NCBI GenBank assembly: GCA_948567375.1
Contig: OX419762.1
Span: forward strand, 12,840,001-12,904,000
Origin: Lunularia cruciata
Lineage: Eukaryota > Streptophyta > Marchantiopsida > Lunulariales > Lunulariaceae
Length of the DNA stretch: 64,000 nucleotides
Direction: 5' to 3'
Position numbers and translations under genes: made by a program. Numbering within the stretch: the first letter of the stretch is position 1; each line of letters opens with the position of its first letter. The notes under the pieces were generated by a model that was not told where the DNA came from, ran no database searches, and saw only the letters and a list, made by a program, of their open reading frames with translations. Of the stretch, positions 11,863 to 23,879 are shown one piece after another.

Positions 11863-13768
11863 GCAAAGATGCTTAGGATGCGCCTAATAGGCATCACCAC
11901 TCAAACACTTGTGAGCTCTATGCCTATCAATATGATTTAGGCACATGTTGGGATGATGGACCAAGTGGGTAGGGTATACTTGGGACATAGCTAGTGGCTA
12001 CTAGTGAGAGTGGTCTACTTGGAGTCCATCCAAATAAGCGTGGTCTACTTGGGTTACACCCTTGGTCTACTTGAGATACAACTAGAGGACATATAAAGCT
12101 TGCAACTAGAGCATAGGGAGTTTTCCACATTGAGGTTGGAAACTCTAGTGGTTGAGAGTATGACATTGCTCTCAAAGGCCCAATGTAGTAGCCAATTAGT
12201 GCATCTTCCACTCCTACATTGGTTATAGAGGATACTTTGGAGACAAATATTAGATCCAAGCTTACAAGAGTAGAAAAATGGAGAGTTTGGAGGTCCTTGA
12301 GGAGCTACACAAGTTTTTATGCCTTTAGTATGAAGGATTTGGATGGAATAGGTATTTAGATTGAGCTTGCTAGTGATATACTAATTTTTTAATATTTCTA
12401 TAGATATAGTGATATGGAGAGAGCATTGATTTAGAGCTGGAGTAGAGAGCTTCTTGAAGCTAGTTTTGTATAGAAATTTCACATGGAAAGTATGCTTCAA
12501 CTATAGTGATGCCAACCAAGAAGGATAAGCATAACAATTACATAAATAGTCAAATGTATGGAGATTACTATCCTATTAACCAATAGACTAGGACTGATTG
12601 GTATGCTATGCCCACAAAAGGGGAGATCTTTGATGCGATTGGGCATGCAAAGGCATTCAATACTTTGGAACTTTGAGCAAGATATCATTAGTTGCCAATC
12701 AAGGAGGAAGATAAGTCCAAGATAGCATTTTGGGCTATTGATCCTCATGGCAAGGATGTATTATATTAGTGGAGGTTTTTACCATTTGGGTTAAAGAATA
12801 CTCTTGTAAAGTTATAGAGGGTCTTGGACAAGATCCTAATAAGATTGGATTTTGCTCAATACAAAATTGATGACATTTTGGTCCATAATACTACTATGGA
12901 GGAGCATGAGAGATATTTGATGGAGGTGTTTGAGAGATTGAGATCTCATGGACTCAAATTACATCTTAGAAAGTGTAGATTCTTCCACAAACAAGTAGAG
13001 TATTTTGGTCACACTATCTACCCTAGAGGACTTGGTGTTCCACAAACCAAGGTAGAGGCTATTTCGCATTTTCCTTGGCCTACAAATGTGAATAGAGTGT
13101 GAGCATTCCTTTGGTTTGCAAAATTCTATTGCTGATATGCTAGAGGATTTAATGTTATTGCCAAGGCCTTGAAAAGCTGATCAAGCTTACACAAGAGTGG
13201 TGTTGGAGAGATAAGCAAGAAAGAGCTTTTTTAGAGCTCAAGAAAATGTTGATATTTGCTCCTATTCTTGGGAGACTGGTCAAAGGATGACCATTCCAAG
13301 TTCACGCTGATTGGAATATGTTGGAGCTTGGAGTAGTGCTCACCCAACATGATGATGAGGGGAATAAGTTTGTAGTGGCCTATGCTAGTTGCTCCAATAG
13401 TTCAATGGAGGCAAAGTATAGTTCATGTGAGGGAGAGTGCTTGGCAACAATATGGGTAATAGCACATTTTTGATATTACCTATTTGGTCACCCCTTCACT
13501 CTCATCAATGATCAAAAACCATTGAAGAAATTGATGGAGTCCGACAAGCTTTCAAGGAAGCTTGCACAATGGGCTTTGATTTCACAAGAGAATGATTTTA
13601 TGGTTATTTATAGACCTAAAGTGGTGAACCATGATGTAGATGGGTGAGTAAAAACCCATGTCCCAACCAACAAGATCAAACCAAAGCACATTTACAAGGT
13701 GAGATAGATGAGCAGATGGTGCTAGGTTGGCATGTATCTACCTTTTTATGTATATTTTTTGAGGCTTT
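11863..13768 (+). mobile_element. pol: GypB copy A, piece 3: RT and RNase H remnants
   Basis: Colinear with 31790-33705 of copy B. The reverse transcriptase region is about 12480-13110. An open stretch at 12824-13102 retains IDDILVHN (the catalytic DD pair is intact here), then ERLRSHGLKLH and HKQVEYFGHT. RNase H-like sequence runs about 13260-13640 (FQVHADWNMLELGVVLTQ, AYASCSNSSMEAKY). Stops and small deletions are scattered throughout. It ends at the insertion of ChrA copy 3. Confidence 0.88.
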
Positions 13769-14256
13769 TGTAACAATAAGGAGTCAACCAAAGAGTTAGT
13801 TGAGACTAAAAAAGTAGCACATAGGACAAATTAGCCAAATATTACAAGAATGTTCTAAAAGCATTTAAGAAGCTACTTGGTACCTCCCAAGTATTGGGTA
13901 AGGAGCATGCCAAGTGATGAATTCTAGGAGGAAGCTTCTTGGGAAGCTTCTTGGCTAGCTTAGCTTGCATGCCAAGTAAATGACCTCTAGAAGGAAACTT
14001 CTTGGGAAGCTTCCTAACTAGCTTAGCTTGCACACCAAGTAGGAGACTTCTAAAAGGAAGCTTCTTGTTTAGCTTGGCTTACATTCTAAGAAGGTGACTT
14101 TTAGGAAATTTCTTGAGAAGTTCCTCAAGAGCCTTGTATGCCCCTTGTAAAACCAAAGCCCAAGTTCATGCTAGGTATTTGGAGTTTCCCTCATTCAAGA
14201 GTCCCAATGTGATCTTTGATCTTCCATTCTCCTATTTCTCTCCTTGGTTTTTTACA
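13769..14256 (+). repeat. ChrA copy 3 5' LTR
   Basis: 488 bp, TGTAACAATAAGG...TTTTTTACA. It carries three tandem units of about 60 bp built around 'gctagcttagcttgcatgcc' and GAAGCTTC palindromes. A degenerate primer site tggtattagagt follows at 14258-14269. Confidence 0.9.
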
Positions 14257-14278
14257 TTGGTATTAGAGTAAGAATGGG

Positions 14279-14491
14279 ATGGATGGAATTTATAGACCAC
14301 CAAATCCATTTCTACAAAACCATTGGAATTTTTTTGTCCATGTACTACCCAAGCATCATTTCATATGGTTCATCATCTCACACTTTGGGTATAATTTTTT
14401 GAATGCGATCACCTTGCAAGATGAACCCTTGGTCCTCCCAATTGTAACTTATAGAAAATTGTGGACGTGTTTCATTTATATGTTAACTTAG
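14279..14491 (+). CDS. Conserved small upstream ORF in the ChrA leader (copy 3)
   Basis: Starts MDGIYRPPNP and keeps the NHWNF and VTYRK positions of the other copies. It is extended at the 3' end to 70 codons. It remains free of stops in an otherwise badly decayed element, although its length is short enough for that to be chance. Confidence 0.45.
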   Translation: MDGIYRPPNPFLQNHWNFFVHVLPKHHFIWFIISHFGYNFLNAITLQDEPLVLPIVTYRKLWTCFIYMLT

Positions 14492-14520
14492 ATAAATTTT
14501 AGGTAGTTGATAGGTAGTAG

Positions 14521-15400
14521 CCATAGCGACAATGCCCAAAGTTATCATTTCCATGTGACAACAAATCAAGCATCTTACTTGATTATTGGAAGAACAAGAT
14601 CACCAATGATAACAACATGTAGAGAGAGCACCAATTTAAGAAAGAGACAAGCATATCTAAATTTTGAAACCTAAGGTATTGAAGGCAAGAACCTCTCAAA
14701 TGTAGTTGAGAATTTTATATTTGATTGTGAATATTATTTTGAAGTTACAAATCTTCAAGATGAATAATGGAAGATTCTCTTGTCTTCAAGCCAATTGGAT
14801 GGAATTGCAACACCATGGTGGCAATTTCAAGTGGAGCAAGTTGAATGGCAAAATTCAAGAGTGAAATAATTAGGTGATTCTAAGCTATAAATGCTAAATG
14901 AACTAGAGGACATAGGTTGACATAATTGAATTAGATCAGTTTTGTAAGAAGTTACATCATTCAATTCCAAAACACCATAATGCAAAATTCCAGATATATT
15001 AGAAGGTAAAGCTTTGGATTGATTTGTGTGGGGCTTGAAGTCACACACCAAATTGGAAGTGACCATACAAGAGCCTAAACACTTAGAGTATGTCATGCAG
15101 TTTACTAAGTTTTTTGATTCCCTAGTTACGACAACTTGATATTGACCTTGACATTCACAAAACCTACCCACACACTGCACAAGTGTGGATGAGTTGGCAC
15201 CAATGGAGATTGATGCCATCTAATGAAAACCACTTGGACTTATAAATAGAGAAAGATTGTGACAAAATGATGGTTTCTTTTATTGTTGTTAAATTATTGG
15301 CATTGTGTTGTTTAATGTCCACTCAAGAATGGACGACCTTGACAAATTACCTAAATGGAGTTCGTGAAGCATGGAGATCAAGGAAATGAGGAATTTCAAT
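14521..15400 (+). pseudogene. gag: ChrA copy 3 gag remnant
   Basis: Colinear with the other ChrA gags. Landmarks are a decayed start (agccatagcgacaatgcc at 14519), the VENFxFDC region near 14705, and the 'ccaatggagattgatgcca' landmark near 15200 just before the former zinc knuckle. No long reading frame survives. Confidence 0.7.
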
Positions 15401-18400
15401 AAGATAAATCAAGCCACCTATTAGGAATTTGATTAGTTATAATAGGATTGAAAGCTCAACCTATGCAAGTTTGTTTTATTTCCAAGGTATGATATTTAAT
15501 AATGGTTATAGGATTTTGGTTGATTTTGGAAGTTTAGAGAATTGTATAATTATAAAAATTAGTAAAGGAATTGAGTATTTTTATCAAGCCAATAATTGGA
15601 GGTAGATTGATGATGGCGGTAGTAGAAAAGATTTTGCATTCCGTACCTCTTATCTTGTTACATGAAAGATTGGGAAGGAGTATTTGGAGTGTATGAGGTT
15701 TGTAGCAGCACCTCTATACCATGATATCATTCTAGATTTGCCTTGGCTTGAACATCATAAGGTTGATTTGATTGGACCCGATGATAAATTCATGTACTAC
15801 ACCAAGGTAAGAATTATCAATTTGGTTGTTTGGCACCTTTGAGTAAGAAATCTAAGAATAGCCAACCCCAAGATGGGATGTTTGTCATTAAAGCAACCAT
15901 GGGCAAGCTTTGGAGGAAGATAAGTTTGTTTTTATGATGTAGATCAAGCCAATTGTACATGGAGAATCTAATGAGGGCCAAAAGTCTCATCAAGCAATGA
16001 TTGATCAAATAGTTCAAGAGTTTGCAAGTATATCTCATGATGATTTGCCAAAGGGATTACTCTTTGATCGGGATATGCACTTCAAGATTGAGTTATTACC
16101 AAGAAGTACTCCAAGGAGTAGACCTATCTATTGACTCTCACCAAAGGAGTTGGTTGAGCTTCAAACAACACTAATGAAGTTGTTGGAGAAGGATGTCATA
16201 CAATATAATACATCTCTTTGGAGAGCACTAGTACTATTTGTTCCAAAGAAGAATAGAGGACTTTGCTTCTATATTGATTATCTTAGCCTTAGTAAATAAA
16301 CAATGAAAAATGCATATCCCTTGCCTCAAATTGATGATTTGCTTGATCAATTGAGTGGAGCATAATACTTTTGGATCTCCAAAATATCTATTGGTAGATT
16401 CCTATTGATCAAGAGGATGTGCAAAAGATTACTTTTTGTACCAAGTATGGACATTTTGAATGGATAGTTTTACCTTTCAGGCTCACTAATGTTCTAGCAA
16501 TCTTCATGGATCAAATGCATGAGGTGTTGGATAGGTTATTGTATTAGTATATGGTGGTGTACTTGGATGATATTTTGATCAATAACAAGATAGAGGCAAA
16601 GCACACAAATCACGTACAAGAAGTCCTACGATGACTACATCAATAGAAGTTTTACTACAAGAAGTCAAAGTATTCCTTTTGGTAGAAAGAAATTACCTTC
16701 TTGGTTCATAAGATCTCATCAGAGGGGATCAAGATGGAAGAGTAAAAATCAAAGTCATTATTGATTGGCTTATTCCAAAAGATGCCATAGAAGTGCGGGC
16801 ATTTAATAGATTGGGAAGTTTTTTTATATGATTCAGTCACTATTATGCTCAAGTGGCTGCACCATTGACCAACCTCTTGGAGAGGACCTCAAGCTTTAAA
16901 TGGACTACAAGCACAAAGAAGCATTCTAGAAGTGAAACATATGGCACCTTCAAAACCCAATTTTCAACCATATGATCTTCAACTACCTTGTGTAGTTGAT
17001 TTTGATGCTTTTAACTTTGCCATTGGAGCTATATTGCAATAGAAATTTCCAATTGGGTTACATCCCATTGCCTTTGTGTCTTGCAAACTAACACTGTAAA
17101 AAAGGAATTACTTTGCTTGAGATCAAGAACAACTAGTAATGGTATATATCACTATAATACCAATAGCTATACACATGATCTAGAGGTGAAATTTGGTTTG
17201 GTACCATCTGGGAGGATGTTATACATGATGGACTAAATAGATCAAACATAGGTATCACCAAAAGGATACTTCTACTAATAGGGTAGAAACCGAATTATGC
17301 CTAAAATCTTAAGAGGTAAATTTGAGGGCCTAAATGGATGAATTAGGCCTCAAAAATCTGCACACTCCTCCCCCCCAAATGAAGGAAAGACTATCCTTCC
17401 TTCCTCCTAGATTTTTCTTGTCAAGAGCTTTCCAATGATACCTTATGAAGATTCTTACAAGAAGATTCCCTAAAGATTCACTATGGTCAAAGATGGTTTG
17501 ACCAACCAGATAGGATCAAAACCAACATGTCACCCATGCATGCAACCAATCTAAGGGCTGAGCTTGCTTATAGGTCATCAATCCATGTACTTGATCCAAG
17601 GGTGGAGTTTCCTTTAATGGAGTTCCTTTTGCTATATAAGACAATCTAGGTGCTCCTTTGGGGCATCGGAGTTTGAATGTGAAACTTGTGCTTTCTCTTC
17701 TATGTTTCTCTACTATCCTCGAAACATTATAGCCACCAAGGTATAGAGATATTATCTCTTGGGAAAATAAGTGATCATATGCACCAATCACAAACCCTTG
17801 TTATAGACATTACATTTAGAGCACATGAAGAATTGATATCATCAATAGGAAGAACAACTACAATTTTTTTACCTCAAACTTGAATACAAACCCAATAGGT
17901 TCCATGTCATCTTCAATGCTCTCTCACAATGATTTGATTTGAAATCTCTTCCTTTCATCATAGTTGCAATTATGATAGTGTCAATCAATTCAAAAGTCCA
18001 AATCAAGTTTAGGAATGCTTTACAACAAGATCCCTTCTTTAAGATAGAAAAAGGTTGCCTTGCAATACACAACAAGGAATATAACACCTTCTCTTTCAAG
18101 GAAGACCTTCTATTCTATGAGAACCAATCTATGTTCTAGAGAATGGTGATCTATGACTTGTGCACCTTCAAGAAGCTCATGACTTACCAATTGTTGGTGA
18201 CATGAGTGTGGACAAGACCTTGGGTACCCTTCAACACCAACGGTGGTGGTCCAACATGGCACAAGATGTTTAAGAGTTTGTCAGATCTTGTGAGAGCTGC
18301 CAATGCAACAAGGCCAGCAACCAAAAACCAAGTGGACTCCTTCAACCACTTCCCATCCCATGCTCAATGAGAAAACATGAACTTTGATCTCATCACATCC

Positions 18401-19458
18401 TTGCCCAAGACAAAGTCAGGTCACATAGCAATTGTGGTGTTTGTTGATAAGTTTAGTAAGCAAATCTATTTTTCACTAACCTATGATATAATGGATGCTC
18501 CAACATTGACCCATCTACTTTGACAATATCTTCAAGCATCATGAGATGTCTCATGTACTCATCTTTGACCGTGATACTCAATTCACCAAAAAAATTTCGC
18601 AAGTACTCTTTAGATACTCAACACCAAGCTTGCTTTGTCCACAACCTATCATCCTCAAATTGATGGATAAACTAAACATGCAAATTGCACCTTGGAGGAT
18701 ATACTTTATGTTTCCGTCAATGTTCATCATACCAATTGGGATGAATGTCTTACAATTGTTGAGTTTGTCTACAATAATTCTAAATATGCAAGCATCAGAT
18801 TCACTCCTTTCTTCCTTAATTTGACCAAGATCCACTTGTTCCAAATTTTCCTCCGTGCTCCTCTTCCATCTTGTGTCCCGTATACTTCTACTTCTTGATC
18901 GCAATATTCTAATCCCTACAACAAGCCAAATCTCATCTCCTTGTTGCTCAAAATTGATAAAAAAGTATGTAGATAAACATTGTGATGATCTTGGTGATAA
19001 GATCATAATTTCTTCTAGTAACCTACCCCTCCTACTTGATACCCAAGTCTGTAAACTTACTCCTAATTAGATAGGACTATTGATGTCACCCAAATAATTT
19101 CTCTTGTTTCTATTGACTTGCCTTGCCTTGTTATATGTAAATCCACCTTGTCTTTCATGTCTCCAAGTTGAAACCTTTTGTTTCTAATCCATCTTATTTA
19201 TCCTCTTGTGTCCAACCTCCTCTTCCTCCTAACCCTATCAACAATCATGAGGAGTATGAAGTTGATCATATCCTTGCATGTTGCCACATTCAACATGGCC
19301 AACAACAACATATAAAGTACAAAGTTCTTTAGAAAGGATATCCCCTTCAAGATGCCACTTGGGAGCCTCTTTCTCATCTCTAGAACACAAAAACGGCTAT
19401 CCAAGAGTTTGAAGCTTCCATGGTGATGAGTATGTCACCAAATAGCAATGGGAGAATA
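15401..19458 (+). pseudogene. pol: ChrA copy 3 pol remnant including chromodomain
   Basis: Protease region about 15480-15780; one linker repeat (about 15865-15930); reverse transcriptase about 16000-16640 with YLDDILINNK at about 16560; RNase H split by a SoloC LTR (about 16990-17152 and 17732-17935); integrase zinc-binding and core about 18150-18800; integrase C-terminus about 18950-19080; chromodomain about 19250-19430 (EEYEVDHIL start and ATWEPLSHL end preserved). Stops and frameshifts are frequent, and no long frame remains. Confidence 0.85.
17153..17731 (-). repeat. SoloC solo LTR, reverse orientation
   Basis: 579 bp reverse complement of the SoloC repeat, starting TATAATACCAATAG and ending ACATTATA. 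The flanks atcac (17148-17152) and gccac (17732-17736) match at 3 of 5 bases, both differences being transitions. Removing it rejoins the ChrA RNase H region. It has one copy of the terminal block of about 155 bp. Confidence 0.8.
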
Positions 19459-20668
19459 TGTAATAAATTGGAGTTTACTGATGAATCAGTAAACTTAAAA
19501 ACATAGTAAATAGAACAAATGAGCCAAATATTATAAGAATATGCTACAAGCATCTAAGAAGCTACTTAGTACCTTCCAAGTATTAGATAATATGCATGCC
19601 AAGTGGTGACTTATAAGAGGAACCTTCTAGCTAGCTATAATATTCCAAGGATAGTAGAGAAACACAAAAGAAAAACACAAGTTTCACACTCAAACTCCGG
19701 TGCCCCAAGGGAGCACATTCTCTTTATTATATAGCCAAAGAGGATCTCTTCCAAGGATGCTCCACCATAGGATTAGGTACATGCATAGGTGACCTGTCAG
19801 TAAGCTCCACCTTCAGATTACTTGCTTGGATGGGTGACATGTCAATCTTGGTCCTATCTGGTTGGTCAAACAAGCTTTGACTAAAGGGAATCTTCCTATA
19901 AGAATCTCAAAATCATGTGGTGAGGTATATTTGGAAAGCTCTCAGTGAGACAAACCAAAGGGGAGGGAAGGCCAACCTTTTGCCTATTGAGGAGGGAATT
20001 TGCATATTTTCAAGGCCTAATTCATCTGTTTAGGCCTCCGGACTTGCCTTTGAAGTTTTCAGGTCTATTTTGGTTTCTACCCTATTAGTAGAAGTGCTCT
20101 TTTGGTGATACCTCTACCTGATCTACTCTGTCCATTATATGTAACATCCTTCCAAATGTCACCAACCCAAATTCTACCTTTAGATCATATGTTTAGCTAT
20201 TGATTCTAAAGTCTTCAAGCATGTTTTGATTTTTGTTCTATTAGTAGAAGTACTCTTTTGGTGATGCCTCTATCTGATCTACTTAGTCCCTCATGTATAA
20301 CATCATTCCAGATGTTACCAAATCAAATTCATCTCTAGATCATGTGTCTAGCTATTGGTATTACATTAACTTAGCTTGCATGCCAAGTAGGTGACTTCTA
20401 GAAGGAAGCTTCTTGGGAAGCTTCCTAACTAGCTTAGGTTGCATACCAAGTAGATAATTTCTAGAAGGAAGCTTCTCAATAAGGTTGGCTTGCACTCTAA
20501 GAAGAGGGCTTTTAGAAAGCTTTTTGAGAAGCTTCTCAAGAGCCTTGTATGCTCCCTAGAAATACCAAAGCCAAAGCTCATGCTATGCATTCAAAGTTTC
20601 TCTCATTCAAGAGTTCCAATGGGATCTTTAATCTTCCATTCTCCTATTTCTTACCTTGGTCTTTTACA
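19459..20668 (+). repeat. ChrA copy 3 3' LTR, interrupted by a SoloC LTR
   Basis: Starts TGTAATAAATTGG at 19459 and ends TTTTACA at 20668. The LTR proper is 19459-19635 plus 20366-20668. It has the same subtype and the same GAAGCTTC-rich repeats as the 5' LTR of this copy. Confidence 0.85.
19636..20365 (+). repeat. SoloC solo LTR within the ChrA copy 3 3' LTR
   Basis: 730 bp, TATAATATTCCAAGG...CTATTGGTATTACA. Flanks are ctagc (19631-19635) and ttaac (20366-20370), 3 of 5 with two transitions. It carries the two-block form of the 3' terminal duplication (blocks near 20055-20210 and 20211-20365). Confidence 0.82.
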
Positions 20669-22341
20669 CTTTGGAGATATCTCTCTCAATGCATACAAGA
20701 GGAGTTATTGAGGTCATTGACCCAAAGAGTGGAGATATTGGTATAGTTCAATGAGACATTCATGATGATGTCTTAGTGATGGATTATCTTTGCATTGGTG
20801 TTGTAGGTGGTACAATTAGTGCCATTATGTTCTTTAGCAAGCCAGATGGTTTAGATTGGAGTGCATACATCTTCTTTATGTATGAGAGGATGGTAGAGTG
20901 CAAGTAGGACCACTTCCATCTCATAGACTACAGTTGGTCCATCATGCTCATAAGGAGCTAGGACATTTTAGAGTACAATAGACATATAGCTTACTCCAAA
21001 GCCATTATTGGGTGGTGTGGTATGTTGATTGATGTACAATAGTTAACTGCAAGATGTGTGGTATGTGATTGAGTTAGAGCATCATTTAATGCTCTTACAT
21101 CATAATTACACCCATTACCTATCATGTGATTGGGTTATCATTGAAGTTTGGACTTTGCCTGACCTTTCTTGTTGATTATGAGACGTCATTGGTATGTTTC
21201 GGTTATGATGGAGCAATTCTCCAAGCGGATTGAGTTGGTGGCACTTCTTGACAAGTCCAATGAAGAGATAGATTACTTGTTCCTAGATCAGGTTCTTAGT
21301 CATGTTGGTGCACCAACTAAGCTTTTGACTAATTAGGGTATACAGTTCTGGGGAGAGTTTTAGGTCTTGCATGACAAAGTTTTGATTGATCATCATACTA
21401 CCTTTGAGACCACCTTGACGCAGATTGCTTAGCAAAGAGAGTGGTTCAGATGGTGAAGAAAGGATTGAATAAGTATGGTTTGTAGAGAGGCCACCTAGGA
21501 GATTGGGATCTCTAATTACCTTGGTTGGCCATGGGGTATCAATTGAGCAAGCAAGCCTCCTTAGCATCCTTCTCTCCTTACTTTATACTCTATGGACAAG
21601 ATCCAAATCTACTTTCAAACATTCATCAAGATGCTAATGTAGTTTAGGACTTGGATGATTCAAACATATGGGTGAATGCATGTTCTCAATGGCAAAGATC
21701 TTTCAGAGAGTGATGCCAAAGGTCTTTGAGAACTTGGTGATTGTTCAGCGTAGAGATACCTTATGCTATGCTACTATTTGAGGAGGAAGTTATAGATCTT
21801 CAATCCATTGATTTCATCCAGGTAACTACGTATATCTACAAGAGATAACATCAATGACTCTTGATGTTACTACAAGCTGCACTATCTTAAGAGTGTATGA
21901 AGTTTTCCTTTTAGAGTCCTCATGTTGCAAGGACAATATGGTATTTTTTGGACGGATCATATGTGCCATGCCACCTCCTAAACATTGATGGCACTATGGA
22001 CCCAAGCTTGGCTCTTGTACATGTAGGCTTGCGGTTATGTTATGCGGCTCTTATAGTGGAGCTACTACTATGTTGGTGTGTGATAGCTATTTGAGAGGAT
22101 GGCATATGGCTTGTTTGACTTCTCCACTCATGGTGGTTCCTCAAGGACAATAGTTATATCCTAGATGTACTTGATCTATAGCTAGTTCACCCTTTATGTG
22201 GTATAGATTGCAAGGAGGTAACTAATAATGGGACTCGATAGCACCTAGCCTCTTGATCTTTGCTCACCATTGGGTATACCACATACTTGGAGTAGATGGA
22301 TATTTGGAGTTAAAGGGACCTAATTGCTAACTAGGGGCAAT
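20669..22341 (+). mobile_element. pol: GypB copy A, piece 4: integrase and PHD tail remnants
   Basis: Colinear with 33705-35391 of copy B. The integrase zinc-binding motif is near 20940-21050 (HAHKELGHF-like). Integrase core runs about 21170-21600 (KRIELVAL, decayed LTNQG position). The C-terminal region carries a PHD-type finger at 22034-22167. Heavily mutated. A purine-rich stretch (ctaggggcaa) precedes the terminal repeat at 22342. Confidence 0.85.
22034..22167 (+). other. PHD-type zinc finger at the GypB integrase C-terminus (copy A)
   Basis: The reading frame at this place gives a PHD signature. In order: a Cys followed by GS, then MLVCD, then GWHMACL, then a proline-rich VPQGQ, a stop at the expected Trp, and a final PRCT. 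Two Cys positions read Tyr (TAT) and the Trp reads TAG, all explained by single G-to-A changes. The first Cys pair is off frame by one base. PHD fingers bind histone H3 tails, so by analogy with chromodomains this would be an integration-targeting module. The role is inferred. Confidence 0.75.
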
Positions 22342-22426
22342 TGTGGCACTTTAGAGTTCATGTATGACTTATGTGTGAGTTGTGTTTGTATAGAATATGA
22401 TGTTGACAACAATATATATTATGTAA

Positions 22427-22489
<63 letters not shown>

Positions 22490-23038
22490 TAATAGCTATC
22501 ACAATATTTGTAGCACCAAAGCTAGGTTGCTTTGATGTTGGAGTGGTAGTGTTGGTAGTCATAGGTATTTTAGTAATTACTCATGGATTTCTTATTGGTG
22601 GTCCAATTTTATATTAGGGCTACTGATCACATGGTAGGACCTACCATCACTTGCACCATTCGTACCATCAGATGTATTGTCAATTGTGCCGTTAGGGTTG
22701 GAGACCTAGGTTGAGCATAGGGGTATACCTTTGAGGTGCACTTCCAAAGAGCTCACTTCTTTGATGTTGAGCCTTTGAGTTCTTGGCTACACTACTACTA
22801 AGCATCACCTTGAATTTCTTAGCTAGAGTGGGTGTGGCTTGACTATAATTAGTGCCTAGTTGTGGGTAAATTTTTGAGTGAAAGATAGAGTACATATTTA
22901 ATTTGAGTGTGATTTGAGTGGAATAATGAACTGCTTATTGTGGTACTTTAAAATTCATATTTGACTTATGTGTGAGTTGTGTTTCTATAGTATATGATAT
23001 TGACAATGATGTATATTGTGTAGCAATGTATATACACA
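22342..23038 (+). repeat. GypB copy A 3' terminal repeat (B-A-B structure)
   Basis: A block of about 95 bp (B) beginning TGTGGCACTTTAGAG occurs at 22342 and again at 22939 (TGTGGTACTTTA). The two flank a central part of about 450 bp (A) with 'gagctcacttctttgatg' and 'ctagagtgggtgtggcttga'. The 3' end of copy B has the same arrangement. The first B block here is expanded by an (AT)n run. Copies A and B lose similarity just after 'gcaatgtatata..', which marks the element's end. Confidence 0.75.
22429..22487. repeat. (AT)n microsatellite
   Basis: Near-perfect AT run of about 58 bp inside the first B block of GypB copy A. It is absent from the corresponding place in copy B. Confidence 0.97.
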
Positions 23039-23879
23039 TAATAATACCCTTGACATCTAATGTGATAAGCTCTCGTGCACTCCATGACAATGTTTTGAAT
23101 GTTGAATGTTGTATCCATTGCTCTACATAACTCCAAGGCTAGAGGAACAAAGAAGTGACTTATTGCATGCCTCTATAATTGGAGTCTTGGAGACCTTACT
23201 TGCTACTACTCCACTCATTGCCCATCCAAGAGGTGAGTAATCACTCCCTCCAACTGCATCATGATTAGGAAGGGTAAGTTTCTTGTTCTACCCACTTAAG
23301 AACTAACCTACCATTTGTAGTAGCTAATGTTGGACCTTAAAAGGTTTAAGTGGTTGCATCTCCCCGTCCCATCCAAATAATTTCTAGAGTAACTCAAATT
23401 ACTATGTTAATAATCATATAAATCTAAAGTCTAAAAAAATATCCTTACACATGGGAATAATCCCATGATTAGATGTTCTTATCCTCATCTATCAAATAAG
23501 TCAAGGATCCCTTCACATAGACTATCCTTGGACTAGAGAAAAGTCTATAACCAAATGGCTTGTGGACCCAAGAGTTCTCAACTCTTTCCTCAAAGTCAAA
23601 CATCCAAAAATAATACAAAATCAATACACTAGAATCCAAAAAGATGATGCTCACTCTTTCAACTTTCTCTAAAGTAGAATCTCCTCTATCTTGGTTATGA
23701 TTAACTCTAGCTAATCAAGGCTAATGTAAAAGCTTGGCTAAGCATTATAAAGATAATACCTCTCAACTACTTGCAATATCAAATTTAATATTCCCATAAA
23801 GCATACATGCATCAATAACTATTATAGGTTTGGGTTAGGGTCTCACTACCACGTATAAAGTAGGAATCAAGGAGAAGCC
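23039..23879. other. No recognisable gene or repeat
   Basis: AT-rich sequence of 841 bp between the end of GypB copy A and a reversed GypB fragment. No long reading frame on either strand, and no similarity by eye to the other repeats in the window. Confidence 0.6.

Larger units (their letters stand above)
13769..20668 (+). mobile_element. ChrA copy 3: oldest-looking chromovirus, with two nested SoloC LTRs
   Basis: Full-span element inserted in GypB copy A. Flanks gaggcttt | ... | ctttggag give a near-perfect duplication (gcttt/cttt, one base lost). LTRs are 13769-14256 and 19459-20668, the latter interrupted. It belongs to a second ChrA subtype with copy 6 and the solo LTR at 24739: longer LTR start and a single linker repeat between protease and RT. 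SoloC insertions lie at 17153-17731 (minus) and 19636-20365 (plus). Very many stops. Confidence 0.9.

Noticed and set aside
22324-22617. Frame with an alternating Tyr-Ile run
   Set aside because: Produced by translation of the (AT)n microsatellite inside the GypB terminal repeat.
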